Source: JASJCP01 sp051155735 (GTDB lineage Bacteria > Cyanobacteriota > Cyanobacteriia > Cyanobacteriales > Xenococcaceae). From it: DNA of 13,111 nucleotides. The notes beneath the pieces were generated by a model, which searched no databases, was not told the origin of the DNA, and worked only from the letters and a program-made list of their open reading frames with translations. Shown here one piece after another: positions 1 to 6,000 of the stretch. Where the stretch lies: NCBI GenBank assembly GCA_051155735.1, contig DAXETX010000143.1, forward strand, positions 1 to 13,111, given 5' to 3'. The position numbers were made by a program, and so were the translations under genes. How positions within the stretch are numbered: the stretch's first letter is position 1; every line of letters starts with the position of its first letter.

Positions 1-8
1 TTAACTCC

Positions 9-118
9 TCCACTTTAAAGTGGAAAAACCCATAGTGGTGGGTTTAATTCCCCCATTATGCCAGTCCAGCTAAGAGCTAACGGCTCTGAAGCTCAGAGCT
101 AACCGTGAAGCGGTTTTA
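9..118. repeat. Cluster of overlapping palindromes and hairpins
   Basis: This stretch is non-coding and unusually rich in self-complementary sequence. Positions 9-24 are a perfect 16-base palindrome centred on TTTAAA. Positions 26-45 form a 7-bp stem (AAACCCA / TGGGTTT). Positions 31-60 can instead form an 11-of-12-position stem with one G-T wobble, so these two exclude each other. Positions 73-87 (AGAGC / GCTCT) and 83-99 (GCTCTG / CAGAGC) also compete for the same bases, and 101-115 is a further 5-bp stem (AACCG / CGGTT). AGAGCTAAC is repeated at 73-81 and 95-103. It could be a structured 5' leader of the small gene at 161, a subterminal end of an insertion sequence lying to the left, or a dispersed repeat. 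The sequence does not decide between these. Confidence 0.5.
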
Positions 119-160
119 AAAGCAGATCGACCATTTTCACTGCATAGAGGCAGAAGAAAC

Positions 161-370
161 ATGAAGGATGTAAAGTTCTATCAGGATATTGCAGCACTGA
201 CAACCGAAGACGTTGCCAATTTAGCTAACCGATTAGAGCAAGATGATTATAGTAGTCCTTTTGAAGCTTTAAAAGATTGGCATTTTTTAAGAGCGATCGC
301 TTTTCAGAGACAAGAATTAGTTGAACCCTATCTTTATTTGCTAGATATTGAAACTTTTGATGAAGCTTAG
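161..370 (+). CDS. Small acidic protein of unknown function (69 aa)
   Basis: The function is not recognised. The 69-residue product has no signal peptide, membrane segment or cysteine motif. It is acidic (about 15 Asp/Glu against about 6 Lys/Arg) and looks mostly helical, with aromatic residues in the second half (DWHFL, PYLYLL). It is probably a soluble cytoplasmic protein or a small binding partner. The ATG is preceded by AGAGG at 146-150, an acceptable ribosome-binding site. The reading frame contains a HIP1 octamer at 293-300, as genuine genes here tend to. The gene stands alone: hairpin clusters lie on the left, a terminator-like stem follows at 419-447, and the next gene is on the other strand. 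The overall look is that of a small protein conserved in cyanobacteria, but that is an impression and not a database result. Confidence 0.75.
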   Translation: MKDVKFYQDIAALTTEDVANLANRLEQDDYSSPFEALKDWHFLRAIAFQRQELVEPYLYLLDIETFDEA

Positions 371-384
371 TCTTCAAAGACTAA
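367..384 (+). terminator. Hairpin over the stop codon of the small gene
   Basis: TTAGTCT and AGACTAA form a perfect 7-bp stem with a TCAA loop, and the stem includes the TAG stop codon at 368-370. No T-run follows, so it is a weak terminator at best. It could instead protect the 3' end of the mRNA. The stem at 419-447 is the better terminator candidate. Confidence 0.35.
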
Positions 385-418
385 TAAATTCTGCCTAATT
401 ATTTTGCGGGATATATTT

Positions 419-447
419 GACGAAGTCAGAGCAGGCTTCGTCTTTTT
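419..447 (+). terminator. Probable rho-independent terminator
   Basis: GACGAAG (419-425) and CTTCGTC (436-442) form a perfect 7-bp stem with a 10-base loop, followed directly by TTTTT (443-447). It lies 49 bases past the stop of the small gene at 161-370 and would end its transcript. The right arm is the start of a dispersed repeat copy, so the terminator appears to be partly built from the repeat. Confidence 0.55.
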
Positions 448-520
448 AAGACGGAGTACCGCTGACCGCAGAATGCGGTGAGAGTCGGCTTCGTTGTCTT
501 ACGGCGGAGGATCACTCACT
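434..520 (+). repeat. Two tandem copies of a dispersed intergenic repeat
   Basis: The 23-base segments at 434-456 and 487-509 match at 18 of 23 positions. Both begin GGCTTCGT and end CGGAG. Between them lies a perfect hairpin, ACCGCA-GAA-TGCGGT (465-479), and within the first copy CGTCTT and AAGACG (439-453) form another. The unit seems to be about 53 bases long, with the second copy cut short and followed by GATCACTCACT. Related copies in opposite orientation lie at 2708-2796 and 11024-11052. The repeat ends seven bases before the stop codon of the minus-strand kinase gene, so it would form the 3' end of that transcript. Confidence 0.7.
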
Positions 521-526
521 AAATAT

Positions 527-958
527 TTAAGTTGCGGGATGAAGTTTTTTGACGATTAATAAGCAATTACGGTTGTCTAGAGTGCGACGATACTCTAAGC
601 AATCGGCTACTTTAACCATAATAGCGATACCACGCCCACTTCCTAGCCATTGCTCATCTTGTTGAGACATAGTAGTGACAAAATTTTCTAGATCAAAATC
701 TTTGCCTCGATCCCAGATCCGTATTGTCATTTTTTCTTGAGTAAGATTGACTTGAATATCAATAGGAGTTTCGGATGGTAAATTTTGATGAGCATGACGG
801 ACAGCATTGGTAAATCCTTCTACTAATGCTAATTGGCACTGTAACCAATCTTGTTGAGCAATATCGGGACGATATATTTTGTTAAATTGAAGCAATATTC
901 GATCTAATGCTTTTAGATCGCTGGGAACTTGAATGTTAATTTTAGTAGGAATTTTCAA
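527..958 (-). CDS. RsbW/SpoIIAB-like anti-sigma kinase (GHKL ATPase)
   Basis: This is a 143-residue protein of the HATPase_c_2 family. Members bind ATP, phosphorylate a STAS-domain anti-anti-sigma protein on serine, and capture a sigma factor or other target in the alternate state. The visible ATP-site motifs are the N box (E47-G-F-T-N51-A-V-R-H), the G1 box (D83-R-G85-K-D-F-D) and the G2 box (G106-S-G-R-G110). The length is normal for a stand-alone domain. The start is TTG: upstream the frame stays open to a stop at 1088-1090 but holds no ATG or GTG. AGAGG lies about 11 bases upstream, inside a small palindrome (964-976). The phosphatase gene diverges from it and the STAS gene lies just beyond, so the three probably form one switch. 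The client is unknown. Confidence 0.9.
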   Translation of the reverse strand: MKIPTKINIQVPSDLKALDRILLQFNKIYRPDIAQQDWLQCQLALVEGFTNAVRHAHQNLPSETPIDIQVNLTQEKMTIRIWDRGKDFDLENFVTTMSQQDEQWLGSGRGIAIMVKVADCLEYRRTLDNRNCLLIVKKLHPAT

Positions 959-963
959 TTGTT

Positions 964-976
964 CTAGAGCCTCTAG
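964..976 (-). promoter_or_regulatory. Palindrome covering the kinase ribosome-binding site
   Basis: CTAGAG-C-CTCTAG is a perfect inverted repeat (6-bp arms, one-base centre) just upstream of the TTG start of the kinase gene. Read on the minus strand it contains the only SD-like sequence (AGAGG). The one-base centre makes a tight RNA hairpin unlikely, so a protein-binding site is as plausible as translation control. The divergent gap 959-1135 must also hold promoters for both genes; no clear -35/-10 pair was recognised. Confidence 0.3.
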
Positions 977-1135
977 CTTAAAACAGATAAAAATATTACG
1001 GCGATCAAGCCAAACTTTTTTAGGGTTTTCTCGCCAGAAAGATGAGATTGAGTTAAATTCATCTTTGCGATTTCTAGCACTTTGAGATTAACGCCATCAG
1101 TGTAGCAAGGCTAATGAGGTTTTTTGGGATCGAGA

Positions 1136-2287
1136 ATGAAAAAAACTATGGCTCAAATTTTGATTATTGATGATGATTTTGCTACGCAACTGTTATTGAA
1201 GCGAACCTTAGAACAACAAGGTTATCAAATTACTTTAGCGAATAATGGCGAAGAGGGTTTGGTCAAAGCCAAAGCACTTAATCCAGCATTAATCATCTGT
1301 GATTGGATTATGCCAGGTATTAACGGCTTAGAAGTGTGTCGCCAGCTTAAACTTATTCCCGAATTATCAACGACTTTTTTTGTGTTGCTTACTTCTCTTG
1401 ACTCTGTAGAAGCAAGAGTTCAGGGTTTAGATGCTGGTTCAGATGATTTTCTGTGTAAACCCATTGAAATGTATGAGCTTAAAGCTCGTGTCAGAGCGGG
1501 TTTGAGACTCCATCAACTTAGTCGTGATTTGCAGCAGCAAAAACAACTCTTAGAAGCAGAATTAGCTGAAGCAGCAGAGTACGTTAGTTCAATTTTACCA
1601 GAACCATTACAACATCAAAAATTAACCATTGACACTCATTTTGTCCCATCTCGGCAATTGGGAGGGGATAGTTTTGACTATTTTTGGTTAGATTCAGAAA
1701 ACTTGGTTTTTTACCTTTTAGATGTCTCAGGACATGGTTTACGAGCTTCTTTGCCTTCTCTATCGGTAATTAATTTATTGCGATCGCGTAGTTTAGGACA
1801 AGTCAATTATTATCAACCGAGTACGGTTTTGACGCAACTTAATGCGACTTTTCAGATGAGCGATCGCAATGACAAGTATTTTACAATTTGGTACGGAGTT
1901 TATAACTATACGGAAAAAAAACTTACTTATTCTACTGCTGGACATCCTCCTGCTATGGCTTTAGCTTACAATCGACAAAATCAAATTATTGAACATCGAC
2001 TAAAAACTCCTGGAGTTCCTATTGGTATGTTTTTAGAAACTAAGTATATAGATGCTGTATTTCAAGTTACTGCTCCTTCAAGTCTTTATTTATTTAGCGA
2101 TGGTATTTATGAAATAGAACAAGCAACAGGTTCTCTGCTAGGATTAGAGCAGTTTATTAATTTACTAAGAAATTATCAGCAAAGCCCAAATCGTAATTTA
2201 GAAAAGTTAATGCAACATCTTAAGAATTGGCATTATAAATTGCAGTTTGAAGATGATTTATCAATTATGCAAATTGACTTTTTATGA
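1136..2287 (+). CDS. Response regulator with PP2C phosphatase domain (RsbU/SpoIIE type)
   Basis: This 383-residue protein joins a receiver to a serine phosphatase. The receiver (about 6-125) has the acidic cluster D12-D13-D14, phospho-acceptor D56 in CDWIMPG, T86 and K108 in CKP. A predicted coiled linker (about 128-150, rich in Q, L, E, A) follows. The PP2C domain (about 160-383) has metal-binding motifs G-G-D178-S-F-D, D196-V-S-G-H-G, A-G-H-P-P, S-D322-G and E-D-D-L, so it should be active. Such enzymes dephosphorylate STAS anti-anti-sigma proteins; phosphorylation of the receiver by a histidine kinase is the likely input. The longest frame begins with TTG at 1124, but ATG at 1136 is preferred; ATG at 1148 is also possible. 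Its end lies 20 bases from the STAS gene, which converges on it. Confidence 0.93.
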   Translation: MKKTMAQILIIDDDFATQLLLKRTLEQQGYQITLANNGEEGLVKAKALNPALIICDWIMPGINGLEVCRQLKLIPELSTTFFVLLTSLDSVEARVQGLDAGSDDFLCKPIEMYELKARVRAGLRLHQLSRDLQQQKQLLEAELAEAAEYVSSILPEPLQHQKLTIDTHFVPSRQLGGDSFDYFWLDSENLVFYLLDVSGHGLRASLPSLSVINLLRSRSLGQVNYYQPSTVLTQLNATFQMSDRNDKYFTIWYGVYNYTEKKLTYSTAGHPPAMALAYNRQNQIIEHRLKTPGVPIGMFLETKYIDAVFQVTAPSSLYLFSDGIYEIEQATGSLLGLEQFINLLRNYQQSPNRNLEKLMQHLKNWHYKLQFEDDLSIMQIDFL

Positions 2288-2307
2288 AATTTTTGAAGAA
2301 AGTTTTT

Positions 2308-2637
2308 CTACTTAGGTTCTTTTTTTAAACTATTTTCAAATTCTTCTCGATTGGAATATATTTCAAAAACCCGATCCATACTAGTCAATTCAAATAGCAT
2401 TTTCACTTGCTCATTAATCGAACAAAGAACTAATTTAACTTCAGCACTACGAACTTTTTTTAAAGCTAAAACCAAAGCTCCTAAGCCAGAACTATCCATA
2501 AAAGTAACATTGGTAAAATCAACTAAAATTATCGGAACTTCGTTTTTAATGCTTCGATCAATTTTATGGCGAAAATCAACTGCTTTTGTTCCGTCTAAGA
2601 TACCTTGAGGTTCAATTACTTCAAAAAGAGAGTTCAT
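2308..2637 (-). CDS. STAS-domain anti-anti-sigma factor (SpoIIAA/RsbV-like)
   Basis: This is a 109-residue single STAS domain, the usual size for the family. The signature FMDSSGLGAL carries the serine pair S49-S50 where the partner kinase phosphorylates SpoIIAA-type proteins. The unphosphorylated form binds the kinase and releases its client; the phosphatase restores it. Here the kinase (527-958) and the PP2C phosphatase (1136-2287) lie next door, making them the likely partners. The C-terminus is charged (EEFENSLKKEPK). The gene converges on the phosphatase gene and has its own upstream region with two TATAAT-like boxes. No SD sequence is evident before the ATG. A role in sigma control is inferred from the family; in cyanobacteria such proteins can also control non-sigma targets. 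Confidence 0.92.
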   Translation of the reverse strand: MNSLFEVIEPQGILDGTKAVDFRHKIDRSIKNEVPIILVDFTNVTFMDSSGLGALVLALKKVRSAEVKLVLCSINEQVKMLFELTSMDRVFEIYSNREEFENSLKKEPK

Positions 2638-2648
2638 AGAACTAACGT

Positions 2649-2678
2649 TTTATTATATGTTGTTATTTATTATATGTT
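2649..2678 (-). promoter_or_regulatory. Duplicated -10 (TATAAT) boxes before the STAS gene
   Basis: The 13-base sequence AACATATAATAAA occurs twice on the minus strand (2666-2678 and 2649-2661), 17 bases apart, each containing a perfect TATAAT. The upstream copy would give a leader of about 25 bases. The downstream copy would start transcription only a few bases before the ATG. Neither has a good TTGACA-like -35 at the normal distance, so the promoter may be activator-dependent or use an alternative sigma factor. The duplication is seen directly; promoter function is inferred. Confidence 0.5.
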
Positions 2679-3099
2679 TAATCAAATCGAGGTAGGCTGC
2701 TAGGGTAAGCGTCGGAGTACCTACGACTTTAAGCCAGTATAGCAAAGTGATTGATCCTCCGCTGTAAAACGAACTCCGCGGAGCGACTTTTGCTCCTCAT
2801 TGAAGCTAACTTTCATCTTGTTTTGCAGTCAACCTTATCCTAGGGTAAGAATTTTATTCTACAGTTACTAATCTTGATAATTAGCAAAATATTGAGTTAT
2901 CTAAAATGGGATTTTTTCAGAGATCGGCAATTTTAAAGAAGTTACTTGAATAGAATTAGGTTGAGTCACTTAAGATTTAAAGTAATTTTTCTAGCATGAT
3001 TGAAAAACAACATTTAAGCAATGTCAAAAAAATGCTCGTTTTTAAACATCAGAAAAAAGCTAAAAAAATTATTTACTAATACCACATCAGAAAAACTGA
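2679..3099. other. Intergenic region without a convincing gene
   Basis: Together with the promoter it makes a gap of about 460 bases between the STAS gene and the amidase gene. Positions 2708-2796 hold dispersed repeats (annotated separately). Positions 2800-3099 are very AT-rich. The only reading frame of note is a 27-codon lysine-rich one (2996-3079) with no SD site, judged to be chance. A weak 5-bp hairpin (ATCAG/CTGAT, 3086-3100) touches the stop codon of the amidase gene; on the minus strand a T-run follows only some 15 bases later. Confidence 0.6.
2708..2796 (-). repeat. Dispersed intergenic repeat cluster, inverted relative to 434-520
   Basis: Read on the minus strand, 2762 down to 2746 matches 504-520 at 16 of 17 positions (GCGGAGGATCA-TCACT), and the similarity continues through TTCGTT up to about 2773. 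GTCGGAGTACC at 2711-2721, on the plus strand, resembles the GACGGAGTACC part of the first copy at 450-460, so the cluster is composite. Hairpins here are GTCG/CGAC (2711-2727), the perfect palindrome CTCCGCGGAG (2774-2783), and GGAGC/GCTCC with a 7-base loop (2780-2796). The GC content stands out from the AT-rich surroundings. Confidence 0.6.
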
Positions 3100-3918
3100 T
3101 TAGGTAAATACACGATGCTGTAAAGAAGGCATTTGTTGGCGCACTTGATAGAGACGTTCGGGATTAATTTCGGCTACTGCTACTCCTGGTCGATCTCCTG
3201 CATCTGCCAAGATTGTTCCCCATGGGTCAACGATCATCGCATGTCCATGAGTATAGCGTCTTTCATAGTGGTTGCCAGTTTGAGCAGGAGCAATAACATA
3301 GCAAGTATTTTCAATAGCTCTAGCTTGTAATAATACTTGCCAGTGATCTTTGCCAGTATAGGCGGTAAAAGCTGCTGGAATAAATAAGATATTAGCCCCT
3401 TTGCTAGAGAGATGACGGTAAAATTCAGGAAACCGTACATCATAGCAAATAGATACCCCTAAATTACCCAGTTTTTCAGAATGGTAAATAAGTGGGATGG
3501 TACTACCTGCCATAACCGTACTAGATTCACGGTAGGTATTGCCATCAGGAACATCGACATCAAATAAATGAACTTTTTGGTAGCGAGCAAGTTCTTTGCC
3601 GTTAGGATCGACTAGCAAGGCTGTATTATAAACTTTTTGGTTATCTTCGGTAACTGGAACGGGAAAGCCTCCGCCTAATACAGTAATTTGGAAGCGTTGC
3701 GCCATTGTTTTGAGAAATTTCTCGGTTTTAGCAGCTATGTCGGTTGCTTGGGTAATTTTATCCGATTCTTTGCCTAAAAAAGCAAAATTTTCGGGTAACC
3801 CAATCAGTTCTGCACCTTGACGTACAGCTAATTCGATCAGTTCTTCTGCCTCTACTAGATTATTTTCTAGATTTGGCTTACTAGTCATTTGAATAGCAGC
3901 AGCGAGATATGATTTCAT
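3100..3918 (-). CDS. Nitrilase-superfamily amidase (Nit1-like, probable deaminated glutathione amidase)
   Basis: This 272-residue carbon-nitrogen hydrolase spans the full family length. The catalytic triad is visible: E43 in LPENFAF, K115 in YQKVHLFDVD, and C158 in SICYDVRFPE. The KVHLFDVDVP and YDVRFPE signatures resemble the Nit1 branch, whose known members remove the amide from deaminated glutathione, a metabolite-repair reaction in the cytoplasm. A different omega-amidase or a small-amide substrate cannot be excluded from sequence alone. There is no signal peptide. The ATG at 3916-3918 begins close to the first beta strand (AAAIQM), as expected. It lies 59 bases downstream of cytidine deaminase on the same strand, so they may share a transcript, though their functions are not obviously linked. 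Confidence 0.87.
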   Translation of the reverse strand: MKSYLAAAIQMTSKPNLENNLVEAEELIELAVRQGAELIGLPENFAFLGKESDKITQATDIAAKTEKFLKTMAQRFQITVLGGGFPVPVTEDNQKVYNTALLVDPNGKELARYQKVHLFDVDVPDGNTYRESSTVMAGSTIPLIYHSEKLGNLGVSICYDVRFPEFYRHLSSKGANILFIPAAFTAYTGKDHWQVLLQARAIENTCYVIAPAQTGNHYERRYTHGHAMIVDPWGTILADAGDRPGVAVAEINPERLYQVRQQMPSLQHRVFT

Positions 3919-3977
3919 TAGGGATAAAAATTGTGATTAAGCAGTCAATTTTATAGAGTATAGCTTTCAGAGCTAGG

Positions 3978-4400
3978 TTAGCGACGATCCGCCAAGGAAA
4001 ATTCTTGGGGTAAAAGCTGAGAGATTGAACAAGTTTGATAACCTTCTGCACCAAGAAAAATTAGGCTAGTATCAAGACTAAATTCGGCAATTACTTGGCG
4101 ACAAGCACCACAGGGAGAACAGGGAATCTGACGGTTATTGGCAATTGCGATCGCTTTAATCGTGAACTGCGCTGCGCCTTCTGCTGCAATAGCAGTAGCG
4201 ATCGCATTTCTCTCGGCACAAATACTTAAACCATAAGAAGCATTTTCAACATTACAACCAGTATATATTTTACCTTGATCGCTTAACAGGGCTGCTCCGA
4301 CTTGAAATTGAGAATAAGGTGCATAGGCTTTTTTCCAGGCTGCTGCTGCTGCGTTGATTAGTTGCTTTTTTTGGGATTCACTCAGAATTGGTGGATTCAT
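3978..4400 (-). CDS. cdd: Cytidine deaminase
   Basis: The 140-residue protein has the homotetrameric, single-domain cytidine deaminase layout. It hydrolyses cytidine and deoxycytidine to uridine and deoxyuridine in pyrimidine salvage. Zinc ligands are C61 in C-A-E, and C97 and C100 in P-C-G-A-C; E63 is the catalytic proton shuttle. FQVGAAL (about 32-38) and N50-V-E52-N fit the nucleoside-binding residues. The length is normal. The ATG start is supported by the N-terminal helix that follows; no strong SD site is seen. The gene is divergent from the short-chain dehydrogenase gene, with a 95-base gap holding an inverted repeat. It is followed 59 bases later by the amidase gene. Two HIP1 octamers lie inside the gene, at 4147 and 4198. 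Confidence 0.95.
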   Translation of the reverse strand: MNPPILSESQKKQLINAAAAAWKKAYAPYSQFQVGAALLSDQGKIYTGCNVENASYGLSICAERNAIATAIAAEGAAQFTIKAIAIANNRQIPCSPCGACRQVIAEFSLDTSLIFLGAEGYQTCSISQLLPQEFSLADRR

Positions 4401-4423
4401 ACAGCATTAATAATCGGTACACT

Positions 4424-4449
4424 AGTGATTGATTAAATTTATTATCACT
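4424..4449. promoter_or_regulatory. Inverted repeat in the cdd / dehydrogenase divergent gap
   Basis: AGTGAT (4424-4429) and ATCACT (4444-4449) are 6-base inverted arms around a 14-base AT-rich centre. CACTAGTG, a perfect palindrome, overlaps the left arm. It sits midway between the two divergent starts, a usual place for a regulator to act on both genes. There is no direct evidence for a regulator, and 6-base arms can arise by chance in AT-rich DNA. Confidence 0.25.
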
Positions 4450-4495
4450 CATTTATTTATAGAGTTTACTCAATTAAAAATTGCTCTAAGATAGT

Positions 4496-5332
4496 GTGAA
4501 GCCAAAAAAATCTCAGTTTGATCGACAACACGGAATTATCACTGGCGGTTCGAGTGGTATTGGCAAAGCCATAGCTCGATTGCTGATCCAACAAGGAGCA
4601 AATGTAACTTTGATTGCGCGTCATAGCGAAGGATTAAAGTTAGCGCAAGAGGAATTAACTGCTGCTAAAATCTATCCTCAACAACAGATTTTGACTCTAG
4701 AAGCGGATGTCTCTCAGCAAGCAGAAATTACCGCGATTCTCCAGAAGGCGATCGCTCAATTAGGGACTCCCGATATTTTAGTTAATTCGGCGGGAATTGC
4801 CATTCCTGGTTATTTTTCGCAACTGCCGTTAACGGTATTTAGCCAGACTATGGCGGTTAATTATTTTGGCACTCTCTATCCAATTAAAGCTGTATTACCC
4901 GCTATGGAAACAGCAGCCAAAGGACATATTGTCTTAATTGCTTCTGGGGCAGGATTAATTGGACTTTATGGCTATAGTGCTTATAGTCCTACCAAATTTG
5001 CGCTACGAGGGCTAGCAGAATCGCTGCGAGGAGAACTAAAACCGAAAGGGATTAAAATTGCCATTGTTTATCCTCCTGATACCGATACGCCTCAGTTAAT
5101 TACTGAAAATAAAACCAAACCACCAGAAACTAAAGCAATCACCGCTACAGCCTCAACTTGGTCGCCTGAAGCAGTAGCTCAAGCCGTTATCGAAGGCATC
5201 ATCACTAATCAATTTGCGATCGCTCCAGGATTAGAGATGACTATCTTAGATCGCTTACATAGTCTTTTAAGACCTTTATTAAATTGGTATTTTGACCGAA
5301 TAGTTCAAAAGTTTAATCATCATAAATCTTAA
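4496..5332 (+). CDS. Short-chain dehydrogenase/reductase, 3-ketodihydrosphingosine reductase-like
   Basis: This 278-residue classical SDR should be an NADP(H)- or NAD(H)-dependent oxidoreductase. The nucleotide-binding glycine motif T16-G-G-S-S-G-I-G23, the N-S-A-G motif at 97-100, catalytic S150, and Y163-x-x-x-K167 are all present. The segment VYPPDTDTPQL after the active site is typical of the KDSR/Tsc10 branch, which reduces 3-ketosphinganine in sphingolipid synthesis. A hydrophobic C-terminal stretch (about residues 243-270, LLRPLLNWYF) may bind the membrane. Whether the substrate is a sphingoid base is unknown; no serine palmitoyltransferase is in view. The start is GTG at 4496, since no ATG precedes the glycine motif in frame. 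The gene converges on the GerMN gene, with an 18-base gap. Confidence 0.85.
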   Translation: MKPKKSQFDRQHGIITGGSSGIGKAIARLLIQQGANVTLIARHSEGLKLAQEELTAAKIYPQQQILTLEADVSQQAEITAILQKAIAQLGTPDILVNSAGIAIPGYFSQLPLTVFSQTMAVNYFGTLYPIKAVLPAMETAAKGHIVLIASGAGLIGLYGYSAYSPTKFALRGLAESLRGELKPKGIKIAIVYPPDTDTPQLITENKTKPPETKAITATASTWSPEAVAQAVIEGIITNQFAIAPGLEMTILDRLHSLLRPLLNWYFDRIVQKFNHHKS

Positions 5333-5350
5333 TTAATAACTAACAAACTT

Positions 5351-5986
5351 TTACAAAGTAAAATTAGTTTCAAATTCTTGTCGTGTCATCGGCTGATTGA
5401 CAATAATTCCCTCTCCCCCCAGAGTTGTTAGGGGTTTTCCTGCGACACTAATCCAAACTTTGGCGTTAGCATCGAGACTAGTAGCAGTATAAATAATTTG
5501 CGCTAGTCGGCTGGTCATCGCTGCACTACCACCACCCGTGGTAAATTCTTGAGAAAGATTGACTCTAATTCCTTCTGGAGTAGTTTTAAGGTCTAAGAGT
5601 TGAGTACCTTCAGGAATAGCGGTAGTATAGTCAGCAGATTTGCTAGGTCCTGCTAAGAGTTGCTCGAAGGCAGTTTGAAGGATAGTTTCTGACCCTGAAG
5701 TCTTAGGAAAGTTGAGAGTTTTAGAAACCAACTCAATTTGATTATTAGTAGGATTGAGCCAGGAAACGGTGACTTGTTTTTGCTGTAGCTCTGAAGTAGG
5801 AGTTTCAGGAACTAGAGGTGGGTCTTGGGTAGTAATGGGCGGATTTTGGGAAATCGGGGGGTCATTATTCCTGTCTAGGGAATATTTTGCCCACCATGCT
5901 ACTCCGCCTCCGAGGGCTAAAATTATGCCGACAATTCCTACTATTAAAAGCAGGGGAGAAGGATTTTTGGATTTAGGATTCTCCAT
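5351..5986 (-). CDS. Membrane-anchored GerMN-domain protein
   Basis: The 211-residue protein begins with a short polar stretch and one membrane helix (about 11-34), probably an uncleaved anchor. A proline-rich linker (43-66) follows, in which a DPP/NPP unit recurs three times about every seven residues. A GerMN (sporulation/germination GerM-like) domain then occupies about 72-195, with EGIRVNLS and a glycine-rich turn (GGGSAAM). GerM proteins act at the cell surface or in the periplasm; in non-sporulating cyanobacteria their role is not established, and a cell-wall or envelope function is an inference. The gene starts 14 bases after the DUF2993 gene on the same strand and is probably last in the efp-accB operon. 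The 3' end is marked only by a weak ACTTT/AAAGT stem (5347-5359). Confidence 0.82.
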   Translation of the reverse strand: MENPKSKNPSPLLLIVGIVGIILALGGGVAWWAKYSLDRNNDPPISQNPPITTQDPPLVPETPTSELQQKQVTVSWLNPTNNQIELVSKTLNFPKTSGSETILQTAFEQLLAGPSKSADYTTAIPEGTQLLDLKTTPEGIRVNLSQEFTTGGGSAAMTSRLAQIIYTATSLDANAKVWISVAGKPLTTLGGEGIIVNQPMTRQEFETNFTL

Positions 5987-6000
5987 AGGTAATAATGCTC

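Noticed and set aside
1..118. Insertion-sequence end or transposon-associated guide RNA
   Set aside because: The palindromes would fit a single-strand transposon end, but no transposase remnant or target-site pattern is visible, so no mobile element is called.
434..520. CRISPR array
   Set aside because: Only two imperfect copies with no series of equal-length spacers and no cas genes.
1124..1135. Four extra codons from a TTG start of the phosphatase gene
   Set aside because: ATG at 1136 begins directly before the receiver domain; the extra residues add nothing conserved.
2351..2608. 85-codon plus-strand frame inside the STAS gene
   Set aside because: It lies wholly opposite a clear STAS gene with an intact signature; its translation shows no family features.
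2996..3079. 27-codon lysine-rich reading frame on the plus strand
   Set aside because: No ribosome-binding site, very AT-rich sequence in which AAA codons arise easily, and no recognisable motif.
3086..3100. ATCAG/CTGAT hairpin as terminator of the amidase gene
   Set aside because: Only five base pairs and the T-run on the minus strand is about 15 bases away; kept as a remark only.
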